Assembly (NCBI GenBank): GCA_963920575.1
Contig: OY986963.1
Location: 3,882,896-3,946,895 of the forward strand
Reading direction: 5' to 3'
DNA length: 64,000 nucleotides
Source: Narthecium ossifragum
Taxonomy: Eukaryota > Streptophyta > Magnoliopsida > Dioscoreales > Nartheciaceae
A program made the translations under genes and the position numbers. Under the pieces are notes generated by a model. The model was not told the DNA's origin and ran no database searches. It saw nothing but the letters and a program-made list of their open reading frames with translations. Position 1 is the stretch's first letter; each line of letters starts with the position of its first letter. Below, in pieces: positions 10,501 to 23,870 of the stretch.

Positions 10501-13500
10501 TCTCTAACAATGCCCTTGCTGTGGATTTGATTTCAGAGCAGAAGCAAGTGAATTCATCTCTTCCTGAATCAGATTTGGTTCCCTTGAATGACAAGGATTA
10601 TTTAAGTTCATCGATTTCCAATGCTAATTTAGATGCTGGGCTTAGTGTTCCAAACACTCAAACAGAAGAACACGCTTCATTGGATGTGCAGCCGTCAACT
10701 TCTGGAGAAAAATCTGTCCATAATTCAATCAAGGATGCCCTGGAATCTCCTGTAGATGGCACAATGGGGGCAAAAGGAAATTCAGTTTTAAATGCTTCTG
10801 TGGTAGAAACAAAGAGTGACTTGGACTCGTCAGAATGTCTATCCCACGAGAAGAGTCCAACATTTGTGTCTGGTAATGTTCGTGGGCAAGTTTTCTATGA
10901 CATTTTAGTGTCTTTCTATTTTCTCGTGATGCTACAAAAGAAATGTCATTCTTTGTTCACCGAAAGTGTAGGATGGAATTTTGTTTATACTTGTCTTCAT
11001 TATAATGCTTTCTTTACAGTGGAGACCATGAACCGGGATGGGTTGCCGACAAGCCCAAAGGCACCATCTGGAGAAATTTCTTCTTCTCCTGACACTTGCA
11101 GAAACAAGCAGCAGCGGAATGAATTTTCAGAAGAATCTACATATGACAGGCAAAACCAAAATCTTATCTCAGAAGCAGAAAGTGAGTTTCCTCTTATCTA
11201 TGTTTTTTGGAGAATGGTAGATATTGATTCGATAAACTATAAACCAAATATTACTTATGCCAGTTTGAAATCAAGTTATGCAAGTATGCAATAGGATGTT
11301 TAGGGTTATTGCTTAATACTGCATGACACTTCTCTTTCTTTTCTGCATATTCCAGGAATAAATGTTTAACGTATGCTTTATGGATGTAAGGAAGATGTTG
11401 ATAGAGCCTTAATACAGTTTTTCATCTTTTAATTGATCTATGAACGAATTTGATCAGTTTTTTCAATGTGACGGTGGGATGTAAAGAAGTCAAGTTCCTC
11501 ATAAGCTGTTTCTGATTATAGATGTATGGTGTCCTATAGCGAAGTTCTTGTTAGTTCTACATGTTTGTTATGTCCATGTTAGAAATAGTGGAGGGACAGA
11601 GGTTATAGTATCCCACTGGAAGTCATCTTTGTCACGGCTCAATTCATGAACCTAAGTGTGAGAATGAGCTGCTGCCAATTTGTGCAGGCTCATGTGCTAC
11701 AAAATGTTTGGAAGTAAGCTTCCACCAATACCTACTCAGCTACACCAAAATAATGACCATTGTACATCATTAACGAAGACGACCATATATAGGTGCTAGT
11801 TGCATGGGTTGCAATGGCTTGTACACATGAGTTCTATGATCAAGGTAGCACTTGTTTGCGTATCGGGCAAACAATTGCATTAGCCAAGGCAATGTAGTGT
11901 TGAATGTGCCATCATTTTGCATTGTGCCTTGTCTCATGCAAAACTTTAGCCTCTGATTTGTTATCAAGTTGAGCGCGCGTCTGATATAAAATTTAAGCTT
12001 TTTATGAGGGTATTAAATATGCTTTGCTACCCTCTATTTTGGGGGCAGTTTCAAAGTGGGCGTATGTTTTTAAAATGTACTATTCAAGACTCACATTTAA
12101 AACATATTGATGTAGGACTTGAGCAGAAACGACATTAGAAAAACTAACAGTGAACAGACACATGAAGTCATGAGCTTTTTTTTTTTTGTCCTTGCTAATG
12201 ATTTGTAGGATCTGGCGATTTACGGTTTTGTTTTAAAGGTTTGATCCAAGGGTTTTGAGAGGATTTCATGAAGATCTGGAGTTTGGAAAGCCTCTTCCAC
12301 TATATTAGACTAGATTTTGGGTAAGGCAAGGAAATCACGGGGGGGGGGGGGGGGGGGGGGGGGGAGTTGATTTTGCAACCCTTTATGTTGGAACAAGTCT
12401 TGATTTTTGTCCTTTTTTGTACTTAGGTCAGTGTTTTCTTTTTACATTACATCTGAATTCTTTATTTGTGTGCCTAAACAATTTTCTAGCATCTGTATTC
12501 AGGATTCAACTGCTATGTCTCGAGCTAGGGAAGTCTCTGTAATTTCCTCATCTGCATCTCTGTTCAGGTCTTACATTGAAACAATTTGAAAAATGTTGGG
12601 CCTGAATTGCCACATCTTAAAATGTAGAGCCTCTATTGAATTATCACCAAAATTGAGGGTAGCAAATAATATTTGATGGCAGTTTGTGTGTCCCTCGACA
12701 CAGGAATGTACCAAGCACCCCTTAAGTTTTTCTAGTACACCATGATACCAAGTTTACTTTTGGGCTTGCCAAATGCAGTTTCATGATTTCTCACTGAGCT
12801 TGGCATCGCTTGTAGTCCCATACATCATGTGTGTGTGTGTGTGTGTCCCATAACCCTTGAAATTTCTAGTATAAGCATATTGAAACTAATTAATTTGTAT
12901 ATTTTACTGCAGAAGATGATCCAGTCTGCGATAAGCAAAATTCTCCGCAGTCCTTGAAATTGCCCGGAGCCAGTGCTTTATCCGATTCATTGGGAGCTAG
13001 AGTTGGTATTTCAAGTTCTTCTGAGCCTAATTGTGGTTCGCCCATGATTATCAGTTGTAGTGAACGTGACAAAAATGAAATTGTGAGCCAAGAGGATAAT
13101 AGAGACTTGTCATGTCAGACAAACCCTGTCGAGGTTAATTTGACATACACAGGGGCTAATACTGATGGAATCAAATCAACTCCTGATGATCCTAAGGAGA
13201 GTACTGCATCTGAGGATGATAGAAGCTTCACATTTGAGGTTGGGTCAATAAGAGATCTCCCTGAGAAAGATGCTGGCAACAACTGGAAACCTTTTCCCAG
13301 TGCACAGTCTTTTGAGCTTCCTCAGGTGAATAATTAGGACTTCTTGTTTCATTGCATGTTTTTTCATGTCAACAAGTAATGAGAGTTCTCTTTATTAACT
13401 TGTTTCTCCTGTTATTCTAACCTGAAGATGTCGAAAAAGAGTTTGCAAGAAAGTCATTCAGAACCTGGAGAAAGAAACCTGCCTGGGGCCATTGTTAAAA

Positions 13501-16500
13501 CTACCGATAAAGATAAAAGTAGTTCTACATCTGGTTTTTCAAACGAAAGAAGTGGCATCTCCAGAGAAAATGCTGCTAAAGAAACAAGAAGCACTGAAAT
13601 GGATGAGAGTTCAAGCCAGCCTTTACCTACCTCTCTTGGAATGATAACTAGGGATGTGCAGTTAGAGGAGATGCAGCAGTATCCTTACAGCAGGAGCGGT
13701 AGCATGAAAGCATCCTGTTCTCCAGTTATTCAAACATCTAGCCTGCCTGATTTGAATACTTCAATTTCAGCAGCAGCATTATTTCACCAACCTTTCACGG
13801 ATGTACAACAAGTACAATTGCGTGCTCAAATTTTTGTTTATGGGTCTTTAATGTGAGTTGTGATCCCTATTCTGATCTCTCCTTCCCGTGAACCATCTTT
13901 TGATCGTTTTTTCATTGGTTTTTACAGTCAGGCTTGCCCACCTGATGAGGCATGTATGGTATCAGCATTTGGAGAAACTGGTTTGTTTTTGCACACATTC
14001 ACATGCTGTATAGTTTCTAGCATGCTATACTGTAGCCAGTACTGATCAAACATTGTTGGTTAATAACAGGTGCAGGCGCTGGACGGAGCTCGTGGGAGGG
14101 TATTTGGCGTGCTGCTGTAGAAAGGTCTCAGAATCAGAAATCTCCTCTCATTGAGACCCCTTCACAATCTCGCTCAGGTATTGCTTTATTTAGTTGAGAC
14201 TGTTTAAACCAAGGATTGCCGTCAGCTCCAGCTGTGCCGAGTTGCCGTGCTGGTGGCAGGGGAGGTGAGAGAGATATAGGAGACATGGTGAGAAAGCAGC
14301 GGAGGAGGCTAGAGAGGGGTTGATGACGCTGGAGGAGAGACAGAGGAGAAGCCGGAGGAGAAGAGTGACACAGGAGAAGAAGCCGATGATGCTGCCTGTG
14401 GAGAGAGACACAATGGTTTCTAATGTATGTGAGAGGGTTCAAGGGCTCATAATGTTTAAAGCTGTTAAAACCTGAACCCGTTAGCGGACCCGATATCGTA
14501 TTTTCGGACCCATTATGAACCAATATCGTACTGATCGGCACTCCACTATCCCGAGCTGGCTTGAGTTGAGCGGCAAAAGGTGGCTCTCTCTATGCCCAAG
14601 CCAGGCTTGAAAGCCAAGCTAGTAAGCCACCGGTTTGAGAAAAGTCGGGCGGCAAGCACAGTGCTGATCGGCACTGCAATCCTTGGTTTAAGCATTAACT
14701 TTATAGATGTAATCAATATCTTATTATAGTGTTTGAGTGATTTGGTATTTGATATTTACAGTTGTCCGGTTCAATGAACAAGTGACCAGGTCCAACTCTC
14801 TTCAAAGTAAAGCCCTTAGTCCCAATGCCAGCAGAAGTAACACAAGGGCTGTGCCAGCGCCACTACTGAGTTCGGCAGCATCTTTGCCGTCACCTTTATG
14901 GGGCATCTCTTCTCATGATGGCTTGCCTTCGAATATGCCAAGAGGCATCCACCTGGACTTTAATCAGGCCTTAACTCCGTTGCACTCCTATCAATCTCCT
15001 CAGATAAGACAGTATGCAGGGAATGCTGCTCCTTGGCTGTCTCAGACCCCTCGTCCTGGACCCTTCCTTGTTGCATCTCAGAGTTCAGGGCTTGATGCTC
15101 CTACACAGTATTCAGCAGTACCTGTTTCTGCAACAGTTCAATCGACTCCAGTTAGGGATTTATCTCTCTCACGTACTCCCAACGTGCAACTTGTACCTCC
15201 TAGTGCTTTGCTCTCTTCTCCAGGTGCATCAAGTGTTTCACTTTCACCAACACCAGTCATGCAAACAGAATCACAAGACAAGGCATTAACTCCTGCGAAG
15301 AATAAGACTCCATCTACTGTTCAAAAGTCTAGAAAGAGAAAGAAGGTGACACTGCCAGATGAGCTGGGGCCAGTTTTTCCTGTATCTCAATCTCAAACTG
15401 AACCCATTGTTACTGATGTTGCTAAGCATGTGCCTGTGCCCACGAGCCTGCCCTTGTCAACCAACTCTACAATGAAGGTAGTCCCTGGTGGCTTTGTTCC
15501 AGTCACAATACATTCTGCTACTCCTCATCACCAGGTAATAGTAAGTAGTGACAAGGAGCAGAGGGTCCTTTTTTCGGAAGAGACAAATGGTAGGATTGAG
15601 CATGCCAAGCTGCTAGCTGAAGATGCTGCTTCTTTTGCTGCTTCGGCTGTGAAGCATAGCCAAAGTGTATGGAATCATTTACTAGCGCAGAAAAATGCTG
15701 GTTTGGCCTCAGAGCTTGAACAGAAGCTTGCTTCTGCAGCAGTTGCTGCTGCTGCAGCTGCTTCTGTGGCCAAGGCAGCTGCAGCAGCTGCTAAGGTTGC
15801 ATCCGATGCTGCTTTACAGGCTAAAATGATGGCGGATGAAGCTTTGAATCCAGATAAAAGAGGGAATCCAGGTGGGACTACTGAGAATGAACTTCGTGAT
15901 GTTGGTTCAAATTTGGCAATGTTTTCTCCTGTTTCAATTTTGACGGGAAAGGACAAGATGCAGGGATCTAGTTTAGTCATTTCTGCAGCGCGTGAGGTTG
16001 CTAGAAGAAGGGTAGAAGCAGCTTCTGCTGCAACTAAATGGGCAGAGAACTTGGATGCAATAGTAAAAGCTGCAGAACTTGCTGCAGAAGCTGTATCTCA
16101 AGCTGGAACAATCATTGCAATGGGGGATCCTTTGCCTTTGACATTACGTCAATTGGCAGAAGCTGGTCCTGAAGGTTATTGGAAAGTTAATCACTCTGAT
16201 ATGGAGAAAAATGCTAGAGGAAGTAGCTGGTATGCAGAGCACTCGGATGGTGTTGATGATCATTTAAGGTCTGTTAAACAAATTAATGGGGGTTCATCAA
16301 ACCATGACATGAAGCAGATAGTGATTGAGGGTATGCAATCAGAGCAAAATCATACAGGTTTGTTTGCTCCTGGAAATTTTGTAGCTGCAAAAAAATTTAA
16401 AGATTTCTGATCTTATTGTTTCGATTTCATAATTATGAATCAGGAAATGGATTGGAGAACACATCTTCCATCTCTGCTATGCATGAAAGAGATCGCTTGG

Positions 16501-19500
16501 TGTATAATCCGAGAGAAAATAGCATTCAAAAGGAAACTCTTGTAGAGGTTGGTTTATTGTAGCATTAGAATTATTGTTTGTTCAAAATACGATTGGCATA
16601 TCATTATGTCATATATGTTCCTAGTTAGTTATCTGTAATTGATTCTGTGGAACTTCATTATTGAAAGTCACAATTTTCCTCATCTAATGTGTCAGGTGGT
16701 ATCTGATGAGGATGGTCTTAGAGGAGTTTGGTTTTCTGCTATGGTTCTTGACGTCAAAGATGGCAAAGCATTTGTTTGCTACAATGATCTTCATCATGAC
16801 AAAGGTAAGTGGATGCTTATGAATTAAATGCTTGTGTGATAGGTGACTTTATCATCAGATGCGACATAGAGTTATGCTTGTCATTTTAAGGCTCTCCCAA
16901 GAACACGAGTATCATCTGTGCAGCACAAATTAGACTTATGCTTGATGTTTATATGCTTCGCATGTAAAGTCTTTGAATCTGTGCCAAATACTTCAACCTT
17001 AAGGGCTAGGACTAGTCAGCAGGTAAGTAGACCTGCGTTCTGGAGTTGAAGATGGCACAAACTGGAGTACCATGCCCATCAAAATACTGATAAAATCTAG
17101 GGAGGTTGCTGATGGCTTTGGCTTGGAAAGATTGTGTATGTATCCAGGACAGGAATATAGGCTAAAGACAAGCTACTTGTTTCAAGCAATTCTAATTGCT
17201 ACAAAATGCAATTGTAATTGCTACAAAATTATAATGTGAATCGTTAGGTCATTAAACTGTTGCATCTTTTGTTTTCTTAGCCTGAAAACTTTGTTTTCCC
17301 CATGCATGCCATCGATGATACCTGCGAATTTTGTTCCCACTTCTTTATGCAGGTTCTGATCGACAAAAGGAGTGGATACCAATTGAAGGTGAAGGAGATA
17401 AAGCTCCTAGAGTACGGATAGCACATCCACTGACTGCGTTGAGATCCGATGGACCTAGGAAGCGACGGAGGGAGGCTGTAGGAACTTATATATGGGAAGT
17501 TGGAGATCATGTAGATGCATGGATACGAGACGGGTTAGCATCCCTTGGCTTAATCCAACTATTTTCTATATAATTGAATTTATTTGTTTGTCTAGTTTAG
17601 ACTTGGTTTAAAAGGTTTTAGCATGATTTTAAATTGGTAGCAGTAAACTAAAGTCTTTTGTAATAGTACTGTTTGGGGGCGGAGGGTAAGCATTAGTACC
17701 TTCTTATCAGAAGAATATCTTTGTGAGCAGGAAGCATTTTGTAGTCATCTTGGATACGAAAGAACCTCAAGCTTCTCTGTGAGACTTCCATTTTAATGGT
17801 TAAAGCTAACACAGAATTGATATGGATCTTCCAAATTCACCATCTTTTAGAACATTTAAAATTTAAGCAAGTTGGTCGTAAGTGAATAATTCTTTATCTG
17901 GAGCTAGATTAATCAGATTCTCTAAGGATGATTCACTGCATGATCCTTGCTAGCAATGAAATTGATTACAATAAAATTGATTCCTTACTTTTTTCCTGCA
18001 ACGATTTTGCTTCTATTGATTTAGAATCTCATGATGTAGACTGAGCTATTGCTTCTCCTTGAACTCAGATTTCATAAAGACTCGTTCTAGCAGGAAAACA
18101 ATATTTCATACACCCGAATTTCCTTTTTATAGACAAATGTGTGTAAAAAGATAATTGGATTCTTTTTGTGTTGTATCTTCTCATTCTACAAATGAAGCGG
18201 AAGGGTGGAATATGCATCCTGTTGTCGATACTTTTTTTCTGGGGCCCATGAGAATACCTTTTCCCGCTGCGGTTACTGTGGGACCCATGAGAGTCTACAT
18301 TAGAAAAATAGTTGTGTTTTTGCAGTTGGCCCCTCGCTTTCAAATGCCAAGTTTGTAACAGAACGTCCATTTTAATAACTATGGTTCTGAACAGGTAGTA
18401 TCTGACTGGATCCTATATGAATTCGAAATGAATGGATGAGATTTTTGGTCAGAAATGGCATCTACATCCATAAAAGTATAGCTCGGTTTTGGAACTGCTA
18501 GCATCGAGTATATATTTACCCCGATAATGCATTACATCTGAAACCTGTAATAGAAGCCTATTGAATCTGAAGTTTTAAAGTGTGAACCCATATCCAAAAT
18601 GGCTGGTGATTTTTAAATTCATATCGATATCTGACATTCTTTGGCGGATATGACTATTGTTATCTGGTTACTTGCCTCCATTGAGACCAATGAGGAACAA
18701 TTGTACTTTAGATTGAAGTTGTTGGTTGATTGCAGAGGTTTGCCCATCTAATAAAGTTTCCATTAATGATCCTACCTTTTTAGTTATCCAAATGTAAGCA
18801 GAGAAGGAATATTTCCATAGAATATATTCTCTTGTCTTGGTTTCAATCCTGTCTAATGGTGATATGAGGTATATGCATGGGCATAACCAGGGGTAACTAT
18901 GCACTCATTTAAGGTGTTCAACATCCAAATACGCTGAAACATCAAGCCTCCCAGTCAGTCTAAGCAAACTTCAAATCAAAGATATGGAGATCATATTAAT
19001 GTTGGTCAATATGGTTCTATTTTACCTGGTTTCTGAAATAGCTTATTGTACTTTGGATCTGAAGCCGAACCTAATTAGCATTGGATCATACATCGCTTGA
19101 TGCAACCTTTTCTGCTTTGAGATCTCTTGATGAATCGTTGAGTCAAAATTCAGTGGTTATGACATGGACAAAGCTTTATATAAATGAGCAGTCTTTGACC
19201 TACATAACATTTATTAAATGCAAATGGCGACTGATCAGTGAATTAGGTGAATGTAATTACGGTAGATCTGCATGAACTGTGTAAGGTTTGTTTGAGCCAT
19301 GATGTGAAGGATACCAAGATTTATAACTATTCTTTCATAAACTGTTTGAACATTAAAACCACCTCTACAAAAGATTAGACATTGCCGCGTGTGCAGCTGC
19401 GTCTAGGATTTGCTCAGCTCTTTGTTCTAAATAGCTTAGTGCATTATCATTTTGTAATGTACATGAAGACAATAAGCTCTGTTAGTCACTGGCCGAGAAG

Positions 19501-22500
19501 TGAATTCAGATTTGCATTCGCATAATGACAAGAGACGAACAAAACTGTACTGAAAGCATTAGATTCATGTGTTAGTGGTTTTAGAACTCTGGAAATTTGG
19601 CATAGGTGGTAATGAGAAGACCTAGCTCAAACTTAGGGATATATTTAGGTCAAGTGAATCTGAGCCAGAAAAGTTTAAGCAAAACCTGACAAAATATTCT
19701 TGAGAAGCGGCATGTGTGGCAAGATTAACTAAAGACTTCTAAGAATGACTTGCATTCATTCTTATGGAGAATTTGATTTTGTTGAAATTACTCAAGCATA
19801 GCTTGATGATTCAAGGTTGTTTGTGTTGTGGAGGATAACATGGTTCACAGGGATAGTTTTTGAGAACCAAATGCTTTATTTTTTGTATACATGGATAACT
19901 AAGATGAATGAGGTTGATTTGCTGTATTGCCAGTATGATATTGATTTATCTTTCCTTTTTTTAATTGCAGAAAAATGTAAGTTTTAACTTCTAATTGTCA
20001 GTGCATGTGTTGTCTATGCTGATCCTATTTGTTTACCGCATTTGATTACGATGTTTTCCTTACTTAACAAGGGGAAAGCCTTTATAGCTTTTTTAATCAT
20101 GGTTACTATTGCCCTCTGCTTGTGGATATGTTCTCAGTTGGCGGGAAGGGATTGTCACCGAGAAGAGCAAGGAGGATGAAACAAAATTAACCGTTAATTT
20201 TCCAGGTATGCCAATGAAGTGCCGGCATCTGCTTAACTAGTCTTGTTAAGACATGGGTAGCATTATGAATTATGAAGGCATTTAAATATTCTGACTCTGT
20301 ATGCCCATATATGCACATCGTCTTTGAAAGCATAAGAAAGTAACAACTATACTGATGATTGTGAATCCTACTCAGGCTGGCATGTTTTGGTGTTCCTGGA
20401 TATGCTAGAGTCTCTCTCCCTCTCACCCACACTGAACGGACTCGTACCTATGATACTCAATTTATTTGTTTTTGAGTTCAGGAGTTATGAGTAAACATAT
20501 TGATAGCCGAAAAAAGTTCCTCCAAAATATGGTTCTGCCATTGCCATCATGCGTTGACAATTATCTCGGAATTGTTGACTATCAGAGCTTGGAATATAGT
20601 TTCTGCGATTGCCAAAATATAGTTCCTGCCTTTATTTTAACCAGTCTCCTAATGATTCCGGATTGTCTCTTTTGCTTTTCAGTTGGTCTTATAATTCCAT
20701 CTGCCATTTGAAGTCTTCTAAAATTATGTTAAAGTCCTTTTTACAGCAAATCTTTTGACGATTACTGTTAATACAAGTGCTAGTTTTCTATGGTGATGTT
20801 TTCTTAAGTTAATTACAAAATTGGTGGTGTCTTTTATCCAGCTGGAGGAGATTCATCAACCGTTAAAGCTTGGAATCTGAGACCATCTCTTGTTTGGAAA
20901 GATGGTCAATGGATTGAATGGTCACGGAGGCGGGGAAATTCTCAACTCTATCAGGTTTATTTTATGATTATGCTCTATGACTATTCTCTTATACATGTAA
21001 TTAACATTTCCATGTGTTACTTGTGTTGTTATCTATAGGGTGACACCCCTCAGGAGAAGAGACAAAAGTTAGGGAGGCCTGAAGCCACTGGTGATTCAGA
21101 AGTTGGTGGCAGAGGAACAGATAATATGTCTAAAAGCTTGCATTTTGAGGCTTCTAGAAAGCCGGATGAATCTAGAACATTAATGTTGTCTGCAAAGGAA
21201 AGAATCTTTTCTGTTGGAAAGAGTGTTAGGGAGGAGACTAACTCTGATGCACTAAAAGTAAGACGAACTGGTCTGCAAGGAGAAGGATCAAGAGTGGTCT
21301 TTGGTGTACCCAAGCCTGGAAAGAGAAGGAAGTTTATGGAAGTAAGCAAGCACTATGTTGCAGAGAAGACAGATAAGACAAGTGAAGCAAATGATACTGT
21401 TAAGTTTGCTAAATATTTGATGCCACAATCATCTCGCCTTGTGAGAAATCCTCCGAAAGTGGATGCGAAAGCAAAGCGTGTTGGTGATACAAAAGCCAAG
21501 TGGTCCAAATCTGTTAAATCTCAGAATATCCAGACTAGAAGTATAGCTGAGAAGGAAAATTCATATGCCACCAGTCGATCTGATTCCATTGGTGGAGAAT
21601 CTGTCCATGAGCCACTGAACAATGCTTCTTTTGCTAGTGAGGATGACAAGCTGGAAAAGAATTTGGTTGAAGTTGGTTCCTCAAAAAATGCTATTGTCAC
21701 GACGGACATTCCAGTTTTAGAGTCATCTTTCCAGTCTGTTCATGGTCTTTCTTCCTCCAGAAAGAAATTCTCTGCAGAGGCAGGCTTAGGGGCAAGAGGA
21801 AAGCTTGCTTTGGCTGTGGAGAAGACAAACAGAAATGAAGAAAAAGGTGCAGAGAATCTTGGGAAAAGAGCAACTGATGCTATTGAACCTCGTAGATCGA
21901 ACCGTAGAATTCAGCCAACTTCAAGGGTAAGATCTGCTAGTTCTTTAGTTTCTTTGCTTGTGTAATTCCATTGTTTGTGATTTGTAGTTAGTGTACATAC
22001 ACTAGTAACTATAACAAGTTGCTAGTGGTAGGGGATTTCTGGAAATCTGGGCTGGTATACATGCTGATTTATCACTTATTATATATCAACACAACTGTGC
22101 CATGACCATTTATATCTTCCAAATATGTAATCTATTTTTTTGGCATAGATATTACATCCATGCTCTTACTGATGGTTGATGGTTCTATAAAGAAATTCGA
22201 TAAATTTAATATCAATGAGTAGATTGCGAATGAACATTGACTTCTAACCTTCTCTTCAATTAGATTTTAGTGATTTTTATAGGTGCTTGTGCTGATTTAC
22301 TCCGATTAGTTGAACAGGCTTATAAAATTGCTTTATGTATGTGTTTGTTTAAACATCTTGACTATGTTTATTGTTTTTTTTTTTTGAGTGTGTGAAGTAA
22401 CCAAAATGTCCATCCAAGGTCTGCCACTTAGAGTTGAATTACCTTGGTCAGAAATCTGGCAACGACTCTTAGAGGGCTGATGTCCATCGATAGCCAGTTC

Positions 22501-23870
22501 TGAAAATTCTTTACCTCGTGTTTGGAGTCTAAAATGGACAATATGACTTTCTTTTTGTGCTTGATTCATGAATTTCGTAGTGTTTCACCAAATAAAGAAT
22601 TCAATACCTCTAATTCCATTGTCCAGTTCAATAACAAGTACAACACTTTGGGGCTGAAGGATGTGGTCTTCATTTATTCACATCAACTTTCCTGGGGTGT
22701 TTCATTTGTTTGGTTACACATGATTGACGATTAACTACATGTCCCATGTGGGCCAAAATGGTATGTCCAAGCTGGCCATTTCAGTCTTTGTTGCAATCCC
22801 TTATTTTCTGCATCTGGCCATATCTAGGATGTTGGTGTCAACTCAGGTATAGTTGCCCTTAGCCTTCAAGCATGCAAATGTTTGTTAATTTCTCAGAAAG
22901 TTCTCTCTGCAACCAGTGCGTGAGTATTGGTAAAAGGCATTGTGATGATAAAAATGCTCAGGCACGGATCAACATATAAATGTTCTTGAATGAGGACCTA
23001 TTCCAGCAAAAAAACTTCATTTGGTCAATGACGAGATTGATCTTTTCTCTAGATGTTGGCTGAGGAGGTCCATCTGTATTCTTAAATTGTATCGTTGATA
23101 CTGGTTCCCATTAGTTCTTTTTTGTACCAGGTAAACAATAGGCTCATGAGGTCTGTCCAGTGTAAGTAGCTCTAGTGCACAGCAAATAAGAGAGATTATG
23201 GATGGACAACTCTTAAAAAGGTCTTGATTTCAAAATTTTCTCTAGGGACTTCTTATTATAGCTTGTAGCTTTAGGGGCCCTAAGCCTAGTAAAGAGAGGG
23301 GGCAAGGATCAATTAGTACAGACATGCTTTCACTGCCGGAAGCAATCTCTTATTTTTTTTTTCCTTTCCATGCATTTAGCTAGCTGACCAGGGATAGAAC
23401 CATTGACTGCAAAACAATTATCTTTTTGGTTGTTGGATAGTAACTATTGATTTGTACTTTATGGAGATTTTGGAGGTACAACAGTAGCAGACATTTTTCT
23501 TGCCAAAAAAGGCAAAAGATTTTCAGACTTGTATTTTGAAAGACAATTCTCTGCTTTCTCTGTATTCTTTCTTCAGACACCACAAGGCCTTCAGATCGAT
23601 AATAAGATATATTTTAAAAGACATTGTTTTACTTTTTTTCCTTCATTTACAGTGAGACTTACCTATTAATTGCATACAGTTGCTAGAAGGACTGCAAAGC
23701 TCTTTGATTATTTCCAAGATTCCAAGTGTTTTACATGATAAAGGTAGCAAGCCCCTTCGGTCATCATCAAGAGGTAATTATACTCAGTTTAGCGTTTTGT
23801 TTTTATGTTCCTTAGTTTAGAAATTGTTGACACTGATCTAAATTTTTGGGCAGGAAATACTCATGGGTGA
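7516..23870 (+). CDS. Agenet-domain protein of the G2484-1 type, 2230 aa, 16 coding exons
   Basis: Coding exons read by eye: 7516-9541, 10537-10872, 11020-11181, 12913-13325, 13428-13852, 13928-13980, 14070-14177, 14762-16357, 16444-16547, 16696-16804, 17353-17533, 20138-20205, 20842-20954, 21039-21926, 23680-23773, 23854-23870 (TGA). They sum to 6693 bases, exactly 2231 codons, and every junction keeps frame. The N-terminus (DENDFQSQNFHLVPEDSNKF) matches the plant G2484-1 family. A long acidic, Ser-rich disordered region follows. At about residue 1362 there is a basic cluster (KSRKRKKV, likely nuclear signal). At about 1450-1535 lies an extremely Ala-rich helix (AAVAAAAAASVAKAAAAAAK). The tandem Agenet (Tudor-like) module spans about 1742-1900 (GVWFSAMVLDV, WIPIEGEG, GDHVDAWIRDGWREG, KAWNLRPSLVW). 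The C-terminus is basic with PRRSNRRIQPTS. Agenet domains bind chromatin or partner proteins in the nucleus; the exact role of this protein is not established. Confidence 0.93.
9542..12912 (+). other. Agenet gene introns with a diverged 76-bp tandem repeat and a poly-G tract
   Basis: The introns 9542-10536 and 11182-12912 contain no gene-like sequence. In the first, two copies of a roughly 76-bp unit sit side by side at about 10041-10195 (each with TTTTTGGACATCCTTT or a close variant, then TAGGGAARTGAMCCCTTA). In the second are a 26-G homopolymer, listed separately, and a (GT)n run near 12829-12847. Confidence 0.55.
12339..12364 (+). repeat. 26-base G homopolymer in Agenet intron
   Basis: Twenty-six consecutive G residues in an otherwise AT-rich intron. 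The run could form G-quadruplexes in the transcript. Its true length is uncertain because homopolymers are error-prone in sequencing. Confidence 0.85.
14200..14695. mobile_element. Terminal-inverted-repeat insertion in Agenet intron 7
   Basis: TTTAAACCAAGGATTGC near 14201 is inverted near 14675-14692 (GCAATCCTTGGTTTAA), giving about 16-bp ends, with extra similarity inside (CAGTGCCG / CGGCACTG). The interior is GC-richer than the flanking intron and contains purine-rich GGAGGAG stretches and CGATATCGTA motifs. TTAA at both outer edges could be part of the target site. The intron still splices in frame on either side (donor 14178, acceptor 14760-14761). Confidence 0.65.
17534..23679 (+). other. 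Long introns in the Agenet region of the gene
   Basis: The intron 17534-20137 (2.6 kb) interrupts the second half of the Agenet module, between WIRDG and the following W-R-E-G. The intron 21927-23679 (1.75 kb) precedes the two small last exons. Both are T-rich with scattered short reading frames that match nothing recognised. No transposon end was identified in either. Confidence 0.6.

Noticed and set aside
19965..19985. Possible micro-exon in the long Agenet intron (TTTTTTAATTGCAG then AAAAAT, then GTAAGT)
   Set aside because: Joining 17533 directly to 20138 gives the conserved Agenet sequence in frame, so the six-base exon is not needed.
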